From the NCBI RefSeq assembly GCF_014529535.1, contig NC_050736.1:806001-870000 (forward strand): 64,000 bases of DNA. Direction: 5' to 3'. Origin of the DNA: Bradysia coprophila (Eukaryota; Arthropoda; Insecta; Diptera; Sciaridae). This document shows positions 48,630 through 61,300 of the stretch, one piece after another; position 1 is the stretch's first letter, and each line of letters begins with the position of its first letter. The notes beneath the pieces were generated by a model, which was given only the letters and a program-made list of their open reading frames with translations, was not told the DNA's origin and did not search any database. The position numbers were made by a program, and so were the translations under genes.

Positions 48630-49467
48630 CAGGACCAGGACGATAATACAATGACTTCACGACAATTTTCAAGTCAACAAAGTGATTTTTCTCACATGAA
48701 ATACATTGAGTGGAGTATCTTTAGCATACCACCCCTGAACCCCTGACTATAAGATAAAAATTAACTTCGATCAAAATATGTTCACTCACCGAACTTTCGT
48801 ATGGGGAAGGAGCTGGGACGATTTTAATGTATGCTGTTCTGAGCTCCCAATAGGTCCTTGAATCGATGTGCGTTCTTAGTTTTTGGGTGCATTTCGGATA
48901 AACTTTTTTTTTTGATGAGGAGGGGCGTGTCTAAAATGTGAACTTTTAAAATGATTGGGTAGTGTAAAGGGTCCGCACTTGACCTCTCTGTGATTCAATG
49001 CTGGATACTTACAAAACAGATAGGACATGTATGTAGAAGGAAAATTTACAAGGAAGTTAAGTCGAAAACAGTTGAGGATAGCACTATTCCTAACATTAAC
49101 ATTTTGTAAACATTCGGAGGCTGATGAAACTTCAGTAGAATAGACTAACTAACTATTACAGTGAGACAACTTGAAAGACCATATTGAAGCGATAACACGT
49201 TTTTTTACATTGTGATGGGACATCTATCATTGATTATTTCATTTCCTTTTTCCTTTTTTGCCTATTGACTAGAGGTGTGCGCCGCCGAATTTTCTTAACA
49301 AGAGAATGTTTTTTACGTATACCTATCGGAGGTTTCATAGTATGAAATTCATAGAATATGCTTTGCTCCGAAAGGACTCTCAATTGTAGAGCTACTGCGC
49401 CATGGTCTTCCTTAAAACAATTTTTGACAACGGAAGGCAGAGAGGCATTCTTTTGAAAAACAGGCTA
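48630..49467. other. Gene-free spacer
   Basis: No supportable gene or repeat. Confidence 0.35.
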
Positions 49468-50190
49468 CCGAAATCGGACGCATTTTCTAGTGGAATTTTT
49501 TTTATGTACCTAGAAAGGACTCCGACCCTAGAAACCAAACCACTTTTAACAAAATTCTTCGAAGCTTGTGTGGCTGGTGAAAGGTGATCAAAAACCGAAA
49601 ACTTGCACTTTTCTTACAAAAATTTCTCCAGTTACACGAGCCGTACAGGGTCGTGTGGGGCGTCATTAGAAAGCTAATTACATGTACTATTGAGCCGAAT
49701 AGGGTCTTATTGGGTTTAAAATTCATCCACACTGAAATATGTGCAGTTGAAGATTTCAACCGGCGAGACTTACACTGTTCTTACTGAAATTTCTGGAGGT
49801 ACACAAAACGTACATGGTCGTGTGGGTTATCATTTGAAAGGTAATTTTATGTGCTTTTGGGCCACATAGGGTCTTATGTGGTTCGGATGCATCTACGATG
49901 AAATAGAATTTGAAATGTGTAAGTGCCCATATTTCATCGCATATGCATCCGAACCCTATAAGACCCTATTCGGCCCAAAAGCACATAAAATTACCTTTCA
50001 AATGACATCCCCACGTTTTGTGTACCTCGAGAAATTTCAGTTAAGAACACTGTAAGTCTCCGGTTGAAATCTTCAACTGCACATATTTCAGTGTGGATGA
50101 ATTTTTTTGAAAGTCATTTTGGCTTCTAGGGTCGAAGTCCTTTCTAGGTCCATACAGGAAATTAAACTAGAAAATGCGTCCGATTTCGGT
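49468..50190. repeat. Large foldback, about 0.7 kb
   Basis: The left half from CCGAAATCGGACGCATTTTC is mirrored by the right half ending GAAAATGCGTCCGATTTCGG. Long arms share GTGTGGATGAAT-, CTTCAACTGCACATAT- and CCTATTCGGCCC-type blocks, and the centre is near 49910. The left arm carries an extra segment (about 49560-49700) absent on the right, so the arms differ in length. Open frames on either strand here are palindrome read-through. Confidence 0.75.
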
Positions 50191-51828
50191 TTCCGTTTCT
50201 TCTTCTTCCAATTGCTGAAGATTTCTCCAGGAATTGTAAAATAACTCAGACCCAATCGAACTCCAATAGATACACTTTCACAGTTACAATGATTTTTTTT
50301 AGTTTAACCTGCACAAAATATTCAGTACGACTTAGGTCTTTAGCGATATAAGCTGGAAATCCCTTCACTGATTAAAATATCTCAGCAGTGAATCAGTTTT
50401 AATAAGCTTTCCGAAAGTATTACTCCTGTTTTTGAGATTATCATTTAAATATAAACTTTATATAACGCCACAGTAACAAAGAATAACACCCGAAATTAAA
50501 GAAACGCAAACAACATCGAGTTTCTCACATAACTTCGTCTTACTCGCAACCATTTTCACGTGACGAACGTTTATCATTTCACTGAGTTGTGCACATAACA
50601 ATAAGAAGAGGATTCTGAAGAAACAAAAATTATTATCTTTTGCGTCGGGCGGATTAAGGAGTATCTTCATGTACCATCGCTTTGGATCTTTGTTGTCAGC
50701 ATATACTTGCATATTATTTGTATATTGTATATATCATGTCTCTAAACCACCGAGACAAAAGTTTAATCATTTGAGACCAAGAAATTGTTTCTTATGCTTT
50801 TCGGGTAAACAGAAAACTCTCTTTTATATATTCTTCTTCTTTATAATAAAAAGCATATGAAATAATACGCTTTCATTCACCTTTGGGTGTATGCCGAGGT
50901 GTATGCCATTTATATGGGTATTAACTTATAATAAGAATAATAAACCCTTTTTTCCTTCTGATTATGTTTTGGAACATTAAATATTTTAAGTACGTAGACA
51001 GAAATAACCAGAATATAATACACCTCGTGAAGAGATGAACATGCAGCAGTGTGTATCTTTATGATTACAAACTCAATATTCTGAATATTACACTTTGAAG
51101 TAACTTGGTTTTGTGTGCACTTCTTTGATCGTGTTCTTTGTTCAACTCTTTACTGATGGTATTAAAAGTCTTTATTGGTTCGTCATAATTTTCATCCCGA
51201 TTACATTGCTTTTCTTAGTATTTTTCGCACTTTAAAGACAATATTGAAACTTCACCGACCCATTTGCAGAAACAAGTTCAAAAATTCAGAAAGTGGCAAC
51301 AGTAATTACCTTAATTCAAACAAAAGACATTAAGGTCAAACTTGAACAGCAATGATTCCTTACAAAGGGAAATGGCATAACACACTGTCTATAACACAAG
51401 TGACTAACACAAATGGTGTACTAAATGTGTAAGTTGATAGAAATTAGAATAATTTACGGCATTTTTTCTTTATGGAATTGTCAACTGCTTAATTGACTTT
51501 TATTTCACTGTAAAATCTCTTTCATCGATTTTTCTGAAGATGAAATATTGGTTCCCTGTTCGGTCGTAGTTAAAAGGGTATTGTCAGAAGAATTAGCTTT
51601 ATCAATAACAATTCGATGAATCCGACATAACAAAGTTTTTAATAAAATCCGTAACCTTTTACAGACAGATATGCTTGCCATGAACGAACAGTTTTACTAT
51701 CGAATCTATTACTTCATTTGTTATAAGACACTGCTTCAAAACACTAATTTCTAGGATTGACTTTATAATCCTGTTAATTTAATAAAACGAGGACATTATT
51801 TCAAAAGTGAAAAGTACACATGGTGAAC
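50191..51828. other. Gene-poor spacer with one weak frame
   Basis: A minus-strand frame at 50458-50712 begins with ATG and encodes 84 aa with a hydrophobic stretch (ILFLLLCAQLSEMINV). There is no domain and no supporting splice structure. It is probably chance. Confidence 0.25.
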
Positions 51829-52303
51829 ACTAGGGTGTAGCGTTTTGCAACCTTTTTTTTTAATTTTTTGAGGCCTGCGGGTAGGCTCGATGCAGAATGG
51901 TCAACTGAACACGAAAATACCAAAAAAAAAATTTGAAGTTCGAAGCTCCCATGCGCACCTCTGAAAACCGACTTTTTTGGTCCCAAAGCCATAGTGAGAT
52001 TAGTTCTGCTGGCTGTGTGGAAAAATATATCTTAAGTGTATATGATAACTAATCGTAGAGACCGTGGCTTCAATTTGGCATAAAAAAAATTTGAGTCACC
52101 GTTGAATAATTACAAAAAGTGCTCCCGACCATGACTTTTTCAGAATTTGGGACCAAAAAAGTCGGTTTTCAGAGGTGCGCATGGGAGCTTCGAACTTCAA
52201 AAAATTTTTTTTTGTATTTTCGTGTTCAGTGGACCATTCTGCATCGAACCTACCCGCAGGCCTCAAAAAATTAAAAAAAGGTTGCAAAACGCTACACCCT
52301 AGT
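51829..52303. mobile_element. Foldback MITE, ACTAGGGTGTAGCG terminus, 4 bp duplication
   Basis: A 475 bp element. Arms of about 160 bp at 51829-51985 and 52148-52303 are inverted copies, with outer ends ACTAGGGTGTAGCGTTTTGC and its complement. GAAC flanks both sides (51825-51828 and 52304-52307). The 160 bp centre is unique. Open frames on the minus strand mirror each other because of the arms. The superfamily is uncertain; the CACTA-like edge and the 4 bp duplication do not settle it. Confidence 0.75.
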
Positions 52304-52307
52304 GAAC

Positions 52308-53647
52308 ACAGCCACATTTTTTGTCTGAGTGTTTACTGGCTTTTTTGTTAACTCAGACTCGCGTAAAACATAAAATCAAAAATCTGTCTGTTTTCGGAGG
52401 GTAACAATTTGAAAATTTAAATTTTACCTTAAAAAATCGAAGAATTGAATTAATCGACCGGTTTCATTGTTTAAAACTTGGGGTACATGGTAGCACACAA
52501 TTCATTTCACCCATACTATTAATCTACCAGATTGAATTGCTTTGAGTATTGTAATCCACTATTACAGTTCTTGTTTTTGGTGTCCCCTTATAGGTCATCT
52601 TAAAGTATTATCGTGCATTGAATTCAAATATTATTTTCTGTAAAAAAAGTTCTCTTTGAAATTTGAATTTTGGTTTTGCTTTTTGGATATTTTATTCAAA
52701 CCATTAATTTCACTATGTATTACTATTCCACCTGTTCACAGTTCAACATTGAGGGAAAAAAATTGTATTTTTGATGCAAAACTCACAATTCCCAGATTAC
52801 ATTTACAAAACTTGCACATGTATAACCATGCTATGTAGATAAATATACATATTGGTGTTTGTATAGCCTGCGCTCATTTTGGATTCAAAGAATCGCTTTT
52901 ACCTTTTTACTCTCTTGAGTTATGTTCACGATTTATTTAATTTTACGTGAGTAATTTTCACAAAAATTTTTCATTCTTTTCGATTAAAATTTATTTCCAT
53001 ATTTCTAGCATTTTGAGGTAAATTGTAAAACACAAAGCGCAACACCCAATGCATATTTTATGTCAGTATAGTTGTTGGGCTAGAGATATATTTTGTTGGC
53101 TTTTTAGCAACAAAACAGTCATTTTTTGCGAATACATTTTCTGGTGTTCGATGATACTTTTTTTTAACGAAATGACTCAAAGAATGAAACTTTGATGGCA
53201 TGATTGGCGCATAGGATATAACACACACACAGAGAGAGAGAGAGAAAAAATAAATATTTATTTCGAAGTAAATTTGGCACAATTCCAACGACTTACATTT
53301 TTCGAACAACGTGCTAAAGCTCCCAATATAATTGATTGAACCACCAGGAACGTGAATCGAAAGCAATATCTGTATTAAAGTGAATTCTGAAGCTTTGGTA
53401 ATTTATTTTTATTTAGAAACCGGAGAGAAGAAGTTGTTTCTTGTCATTAATTTCAATTAAAATAAATTTTCGGGAAATTAAATTCAGGAGAATATAATTT
53501 TGGGTAATAGTTTATTATTTCTCGTGAATCATTTATAAATGCTCAACAATCACAAGTGTGTACATTTTTCGCACAACGGTACCGATTCATTACACGAAGT
53601 GATATCATAAATTAGAATCCGGAATCAAAAGATTTATTGATTTGCAG
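52308..53647. other. Spacer upstream of an orphan exon
   Basis: No recognised gene. A CA/GA microsatellite lies near 53221-53246. The first exon of the orphan gene at 53648 should be in or beyond this stretch, but I could not identify it. Confidence 0.3.
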
Positions 53648-55079
53648 AAAGTTTAGAAATGGTTTATCGGATTGCCCGGTAGAGAGTGAAAAATGTTATA
53701 TTTTACTACCGATGGACATTGATAGTGCCACCAAGGGATCATTTATTAGCCACACGAACAATGTGAATAGTGTAAGTAAGGTGTGTGTAGAATCGTGTAA
53801 GTCTGTAAGTCTGTTTTTAAAATATGCAAGTTTGACCTCTACGGTTATGGAAGGGGAAAAATCCATATCTGATGATTTGGTACGAAATTTTTATTCATGA
53901 ACAGTCGCTTGAAAAATGAAGTAAAATGGAAAAATAAATTGTCATCGACAGTTACAACCAAATAGATTGTGCAAAAAAATTTAAAAAAGCAAACGCTTTT
54001 TTTTTGTCGTATTATCGAACATTTCAGTTATTTGTGGTGTCTATTCGTATTTATCCACTAGTAATAGTATATTACTTACCAATGGGACAAATGATGTATA
54101 TGGTACTTCTTGTGTGAAATTTACCGATCGAGGCGTAGCCGAGGTCAGTAAACACACAAGAAGTATCATTTCCATCTTTCGCCCCATTGCCAAGTAAGGC
54201 ATTTTATTCAAAAATTTGAAGTAAAGTTTTAACTTCGTAAAGTAAAGTTAACTTTACTTCAAGTTTTTCAATAAAAATCAATTTCTATCGATAGAAAAGA
54301 ATGATATTTTAACGAAATGTTGCATGAACATTGCTGAATAATGTACATAAATTCGTGGTAAGAAATAAATTAATTGTCATTGTATCGTAGTGGAATGTTA
54401 GGACTTAAAATCCCATCAACGAAATAAAATTTTCCTGGCTAATTACTAATAATGATTCTCAAACACATGTGACTTTTTAACATACACACACACACGAGTA
54501 ATAATACCATATACTTATGTGGCAATAAATTGCATTTAAATTGATTAAATTAGTTGGAAAATGTAATATGTGTTTATTGAAACCATTTTTAGCAAATCGA
54601 ATAAAACTCCAGTAATTCAATTGCCCCAATAAATGTATTCATGAGCATTATGTCATTAAATCGATTTCCTTTTTCAGAATATTTCTGATAAAATTGACTT
54701 CATTGTAATCTAATGAGATATTGAAAAAGGTTTCGTATTTTGCACATTGTAAAATAATTTACATAACAAATGTAACAAGGTAGACATACGTCTATCCGCA
54801 TCTAAATTATGTGTAAGTTTATTTATATTCCTTTTATGCCAACCGCTTCAGTACTCACTCTCTTTTATAACACCAGAAAATGAGGTTGTAAAAGCGAATC
54901 TCTAACAATTTTCCAATTGAAATGGAAATCGATGAAATGCTTGCCTAACAGTGTGATATTGGTATTTTTCGATTTTCAATTTTCAGCACAACATTGACGG
55001 AGATGCTTGGTGTGTCAATTTGGCTGGCAATTTCGATGTGGAAATATTGAAAATGCTTGAATTTCATACGTACAGATAA
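53648..55079 (+). CDS. Orphan two-exon coding fragment (5' end missing)
   Basis: Exon 53648-53879 follows TTTGCAG and exon 54987-55079 follows TTTTCAG. They join in phase 0 to give about 107 residues with an in-frame stop. Visible text: FRNGLSDCPVESEKCYILLP, VSKVCVESCKSVSLFLKYAS, then HNIDGDAWCVNLAGNFDVEI. There are five cysteines and no known domain that I recognise. The first exon begins in phase 2, the same phase as exon 2 of the orphan gene at 57060. The donor GTACGA is weak. The N-terminus, probably a signal peptide, was not found. Confidence 0.35.
54073..54200. repeat. Foldback with GC-rich apical hairpin
   Basis: The left arm (ACCAATGGGACAAATGATG through ACTTCTTGTGTG) and right arm (CACACAAGAAGTATCATTTC to GCCCCATTG) are inverted copies around the apex GAGGCGTAGCCGAGG. 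It lies inside the presumed intron of the orphan gene. About 128 bp. Confidence 0.65.
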
Positions 55080-57059
55080 ATCGTTGATCGTTGCAGTGCG
55101 AATTATGCGCTGCATTTTAAAAATTGCAACAAGGTTTATGTCGAGATTTCAAAAAAAAAAAATATTCTCAAACTCAAAGTAACATTAAATTGGTTTTAGA
55201 GATATTGATTGGTAAACTTTTGACAATGAATGTCTAGGCATTTTCAATATACTCTAACATCCACCCCATATATAACACAACGTTTCGGATGCATTAATTA
55301 TTAATTGAAAGTTAGGAACTGGATTGTAAGAAATTATAAATTTGATTTGGGGATTTAAGGACGTCAATCACCTTCCAAACCTATGTTGTAGAAGTTTGAA
55401 ATTTTCTATAAATAAGTAGCCTTCCACTACTTCGTTGTGTTAATTTTACGACTATTTTGAATAAATCGACGAAAATTTTTGGAAATGGACTCAGAAATTC
55501 TTTTATCTAAAGCTCTGATTCACTTCTCAATTCGGACAGAGCGATATGCCAGAATATTCTATTTGACATTGAATTGAGGTTGAGGCATGAAAATTGACCA
55601 CAATATTTACTTAACTTACTTGCAATCTCAAATATAACCGGTTGTGAACGTGAAAGATCTCTGCAATGTTAGCCCTATACGAACCCGTATTATACTTAGA
55701 GTGGTACGTAAATCTAGTGCGACACAAAATGTGATGCATATCACCCAGGATGGAAATATTTGATATGAAATCTATTGACCATTTACACACTTGTTCGGAT
55801 AGGGACAGAATATATTCATACACCTGTGACATGTGACGAACGAGCCTACAATTTTTTTTAGTAGATTCGATATCTGTAGGAACATGAAAACCGATCGGTT
55901 TTCTTGTTTTACGAACCACACACTAAATCAAATAGTGACAAATACCTCGTACATTAGAAAAAAAGACAACAATACCTACCACTCAACTATACTTTATCTA
56001 TGCCTCAACGTTACCAATTACCCAGTCCACCAGGTGAAAATCCACAACCCGCAATTTACTTTCAAAATATCTGCAAAATTACAGCTTCTTTGAGTCCATC
56101 GTAATGCAATGCAGACAGTGCCTTCTGAACCCCCCTCTTCTACACTATTTATAGTTTATTTGCAGAAAACTGTTTGGAGAACATATGTTCGATTATATTT
56201 CAAAAGTATAAAATGGAAAAAGAAAGAAAAACCATTAAGAAGCAACTCAATTTACCATGCTGGGGATGTTAAAGACGAGCACTTGAATACCTTTGCTTTT
56301 AGTTTTGAAGTAAAAGAACGTAACACGAAAATAAAATAAATAAATGAAAAACTAATTTCTTACTCCATTTATATTTCTGGAACTGGCAAATGATTTAATG
56401 ATTTCATTTTTAGTTTCTTTTAAAAGCTTTTTTCATACGGTTACGTATTCTGAAAGTCGAATAAAGCATAAAAATTGAGTCGCTAATTGGTCTGAAACGA
56501 CGACAGTCTGCGATTAACCTATTAAATCACTGATACAATTACATTCATTTTAAGCTTAACAGTAAGTTAATCGGTCAAAAGTTAATTTCTTGGTGGAACA
56601 TGGCATAATAAATCGTCTCTGCTGGGTCTGTGTTAAATAAACTAAAAATAAATATTTTCTTTTCATGTCTAAACGAAAATTATACTGAAATCGAATTCAA
56701 CAGGGTAAAATCAAACGAAGATTTTCTTTAAAAACTTGCAAACCCATTAATCTTTTAAGTATTCTGGGATGCCCAAAACAAAAGTTGTACGAAGTTCACA
56801 CAAATACAGTATACAGTATTATATACCGAATTTGCTTGGTTGGCCTACAGCGTTTTAATCAGAGGTACTTACTTATTTATTGATTTGAGTTTTGTGTGTT
56901 GCCAGCTACCATAACACTGAGATACACATAAATATAATAACTTTTTGATGAAAGTGAATTTTGTAGAAAATGAGGCATTGAGTGATTAACAAAATTAAAG
57001 GAGTAGATGTTAATAATTGCTTCGGTCGATATTGATTAAGATTTTATTGAGTGTACCGG
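55080..57059. other. Spacer with orphan exon-like frames
   Basis: Two plus-strand frames have some exon character. One follows TTTTTTAG near 55860 and runs to 56093 (RFDICRNMKTDRFSCFTNHT, several Cys and N-glycosylation sites). The other follows TTTGCAG near 56165 and ends at 56339 (HLNTFAFSFEVKERNTKIK). I found no start exons and recognise no domain. They may belong to relatives of the orphan genes on either side. Confidence 0.25.
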
Positions 57060-57564
57060 ATGGAAGTGCGAATTAATTCAGTAATTATAGTGAGTTTCTT
57101 TCTGCAAATGGTGGTGGAGAACATTACGACACGAGATGGACTCGATAAAGGGTAGGAGATTTCTTTAATTGACGCAGTGACACCAACGATTCTACTCTAA
57201 TCTACGATTTATTATCGATTAATATTGATTATTTCCTTGATAAACATGAATTGTTTGTGGTAGTTCCATCTGTAGGCATAGTTTGTTTTATTGGTTTAAT
57301 TGAATTGGCTGATTTTGTGTTCATAGCGTGTACAACCCGATGGAGAAGGGTCATTTGCCAAATGAAGAAGGACATTTTGTTTACATCTTTGCTAAATATC
57401 CCGATTCTTTCACATGTAAATTTTCGCAATTTCGACTGAATAAAAAGATGGCGCGCTATGCATGCATGTTGAAGAAGGTTTCTGACTTCGCTTATTTTCT
57501 TAATTTTTCACGATACTTTACTGAATTAAAAATTAATTATGCAAAATTTCGATGCATGATATAA
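57060..57564 (+). CDS. Orphan small secreted protein, two exons
   Basis: The ATG at 57060 opens exon 57060-57151, which encodes a signal-peptide-like start (MEVRINSVIIVSFFLQMVVE) and ends in phase 2 at GG before GTAGGA. Exon 57327-57564 follows GTTCATAG and restores the frame. The product is 109 aa: after the signal come VYNPMEKGHLPNEEGHFVYI, PDSFTC and a basic, Tyr/Phe-rich C-terminus with three mature cysteines. No family is recognised. GHLPNEEGHFVYIF vaguely resembles CPVESEKCYILLP of the orphan at 53648, so the two may be distant paralogues. The second exon could continue by splicing, since further frames follow. Confidence 0.4.
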
Positions 57565-58344
57565 TGCAGAAATACTTCAAATAACGTTCGGAATCGAAAT
57601 AAAATATAAAAATGTTTTGTTTGGAACTTAATTGTAACTTTCAAATCCTCTTTTTAGTTCAACATTTTGCCGCTCACTTATCGAGCTCAAAAATCTTCAG
57701 GATAATGTGGAAATACTTCAATCAAAAGAAGTACTACAGACCCAATGTGCTGACAAAGTAATATAATGTGTAAAGAAAAGTATGTTAAAACGAATGAATT
57801 AAAGAATTTTAACACTTGATGCTTTGAACAAAAGTAGTACTAGATTCAATGACTAACATTTCTCGAATTCGATTGATTAAACACAAACACATCAAGGACC
57901 GTTCATTAGAAAAATGTGACACCACAAGTGGAGTTGGTATTGTCCAAATTTTCGAAAACTTTATCGTCAAAGCAATTCCCGTTAAAATATCATCCACAAG
58001 AAAACGAATTAGTTCCACAATCCGTGAACATTTTTCCGTTTTAATCTTCTGAAACGTAATACATAAAAGTTGAAAATCACAAGGTTATTCACGCCACACG
58101 TATCGAAAAGTTTAAAATGTCCATGAGGATCAGTCATACTTGGTGTAAAGTGTATCTAGTATTTCATAAATTGACAAGTTGTAGTTATATCGAGTTATAT
58201 GTTACCGACAACCATGGCGAAAAGCGTTCTTTTATCTCGTATCGAATACAAAGAAACAGAAATAGTAACGGATTCAACGAATATATACCTTCGACGTTTT
58301 TAAAAAAGCGAAAATCCACTACACATCGTTGCTATTATCAATAA
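57565..58344. other. Further orphan frames downstream
   Basis: Plus-strand frames follow. One comes after CTTTTTAG near 57655 (RSLIELKNLQDNVEILQSKE, coiled-coil-like), one runs about 57846-58052 (CDTTSGVGIVQIFENFIVKA) and one 58117-58344 (CSYIELYVTDNHGEKRSFIS). Their phases do not join cleanly with each other or with the gene at 57060, so no model is offered. A fragment of the GTTTGGAACTTAATTG repeat lies at 57619-57634. Confidence 0.25.
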
Positions 58345-61300
58345 TAAAAATGCTTTTCTTTGGCATATTTAAATATAATTTTTATTTCCTATTTTCATTT
58401 CACCTTTAGTTTACAATGTTGGGATTGGAATGCATGCTAATTTTTATCTGTTCAATTTTAAGTGTATTCCTTATAATATTTACAATTTTACCCTTATATT
58501 AGTAGACTCAAGTCTTGAGCAAAAGAAAGTACGTTGAGTTGAATTGTTAAAATAAATCAAAAAAAAATTTATTTATTTTTGTTGATGTTTTTGATTCAAT
58601 TTTATTCAAAGAATCCGTAGTTCTTCGTAGAACCCTCCACTTAATATGAAGACGATGATATATACTTAATGTTAATTTTCTTAAATTTTTTTTCTTTCAA
58701 TGTTCATTTTTTTACATAAAATATATAGTACAATAAATAACTTTCTTTCACTTTTTTTTAGTTTAATGCAACGAGGAGTATAAAAGAATTTTTCTAAATT
58801 TTTTTTTCTTCCTTTTTTTCTTCATCATAAATCGGTTTGTATTTTTTAACATTCACTGCAATTTACCTTACATTATTTAACAAGCAACGGAAATTTTTAC
58901 TTTATTTAATTTATACATTTTACTGTCGATTGAGTTCTTTGTGTTATTTTTTCTTCGTTTAAATTATTGTTTTTTATTTACAATTTTCCATAAAATTTCA
59001 ACAAAATATCAATTTATTTCAGCTATAATTCGAAATTTTTATAAATTTTGTTTAATAAATTTTCACTTTTATTTTAAATTTGTTTTGTTTTTTTCTCCAT
59101 TTTCAATTCAATTCTTTTAATAAAATATAACACAAATTGTCGGTTATACAAATTAAAATAATGTTTTCGATGTTAAGATATGTTTTTTGTAAAATATGTT
59201 TTGTCTGTGGGGAAAATAATGTGTTTCCAGTCTGATTTTTGTTAAGCTAAATAGAAAAAGGATTGGATTTTATCAAAATATATTCGATACGAACGTATTA
59301 ATTATAAATTTAGTTGTACGTCAATATCTGTCAATATTTTACAAAAAAAAATTATTTCGGTTTTCGTAAAATATTTAGTTTCATTCATAATATTCATTAA
59401 TACGATTTAAAATAATTATATAGAAGCAGCCAAACATATTTGCTTTACGGATGAGGATGACGAACGCAAAATACAAAAATGTGCACTAATTAAATTAATT
59501 ATCCAAATCAATATTATATTCAGTAATTGCCGGCCATATATAATAATTGCGGTTAGATATCAAAGTTTATTTATGGAATCGTATATTTTGCCACTTCAAC
59601 TAGTGTTTATGTATTTTATTTTCTTTCCTTTGTTGAATAAATAATTACTGTTGTAATGAAATTATAGTTTCAATCGTTGCATGTGATGATGATTCAATGC
59701 AATATTCGTAACGTATATATGAAATGGGATGATTGAAATCAGATTCCAACGATGGAAGCTGTAATTCCATAAGTGTATATCAATCAAATTATTTATAGTA
59801 TATACATCGAGAACATGTTAGTATAATCGTTGGTATGCGTCGGATGTTGTATCGTCTTCGCACCCTATTTCTATGAACAAAATTTGCAATGCGATTCAGT
59901 TTTGCATCATTTAAAAAAAAAGTCAGAAAAACTTTTCTTTAAGAGTCATTATCAAAACAGTCGAGTCACGAACGAAAAGTCAAAGTAAAAGCAATGTTAA
60001 AGACGAGGTTAAAGCGTTGGATAGCGAAGAAAATACTGCCACATCAAATTTTTCAAATTGAATGTTACAGGAAAGAAGTGTGGTCTTCTGAAGAACTTCT
60101 GTTGTGTAAATTGTTCGAAGTTAATCGTTTCTATGAAAAAGTTTGATCGTTTGCGTTCATTTACATCAAAACATGTTAGACAGTATAGAACTAAAAACTA
60201 TGAATCGTTATTAATTATAGAAAAACGATTTAAATGGTTCTAAGAGAGATGTGTATTCCACAAAGACTATGCCTAAAACAATTTCGGCAATGTGTCTGAA
60301 ACATTATAGTTAGTTGAGATGGATTGTGAAATGCTGTCTAAGTAACAGATGATAACGTACTTCGATTTCGAACGAAATTTCCGATAATGTTTGATATTTG
60401 CTGTTGTTACAAAGAATGTGTTCTTGATACGTTTAATATTTACGAAAGAAATCAATCTTCCGAATGAGTGTTTGAATTCAATCTTATTATCTACTTCAAA
60501 CTCTTAATCTCATATTTTCAGAACCGTCGACTCTCGACTGAAATCATCTTAGATCTTTGTTCTTCAAAAAAAAAAAAAAAAAATTAAGAAGTATTAGACG
60601 AACAAACCGACAGAATTCTGAAATATAGGGCACTTCACGGAACGGTCATATTCTGAAACACTTGGTTTTTTTACCAAAATATATAAATGGTAGAACATTT
60701 TTATTAGAAAAATACCAAGTGTCCAAGAGTGGACAGCTCGCAAAGTTGTCTCTAATTTTATGTAGTAGTGTCGAGTAGCTTCAGTAGTGTTTACAGTACT
60801 TATTAATGTACTTGCAACTGTCATTTTCACTTAAAGGGGAATTAATTTTCAAATATTTTCCTATAAAACTGCGCTATTGAAGTATCAATTTTTCATTAAA
60901 CGAGCAATGTTGCAGACAATTATTAAACCTGATGGATGGCGACTATTTACTTGTTCATATTTTCCGCGATAAATGTAAAAGAAAAAAATTCAATGAAGAT
61001 TATACAGTCAAAAAAATGTGTTTGTTTATCGATTTTATTTTAAAAATATATTCCATACCTTCGACCTTTCATGAAGTTAAAAAATGATTATGAAGTAGTT
61101 GTGTCATGGAAATTTTTTCACAGATTCGTAATTATTCTAAAAACGTTTCACAAAATTATATCAGGGCCAATTATTGGACATTTTAAGCACTTAAAATTAC
61201 CGAAATTTAAAAATTTTCGGTAAATTTATGTAAATTTGAAATTTCAGCCATTTTTAGTGGCTTCAGAACATGAAACTCCCAATAATAGGCTGTAAATAGT

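Noticed and set aside
49402-49787. Overlapping open frames on both strands
   Set aside because: They lie within the arms of the 49468-50190 foldback and mirror each other; no start context, domain or splice sites.
51801-52317. Two minus-strand frames with similar residues in opposite order
   Set aside because: Read-through of the inverted arms of the 51829-52303 element.
57229-57429. Minus-strand frame opposite the orphan gene
   Set aside because: Shadow of the plus-strand exon, with no independent signal.
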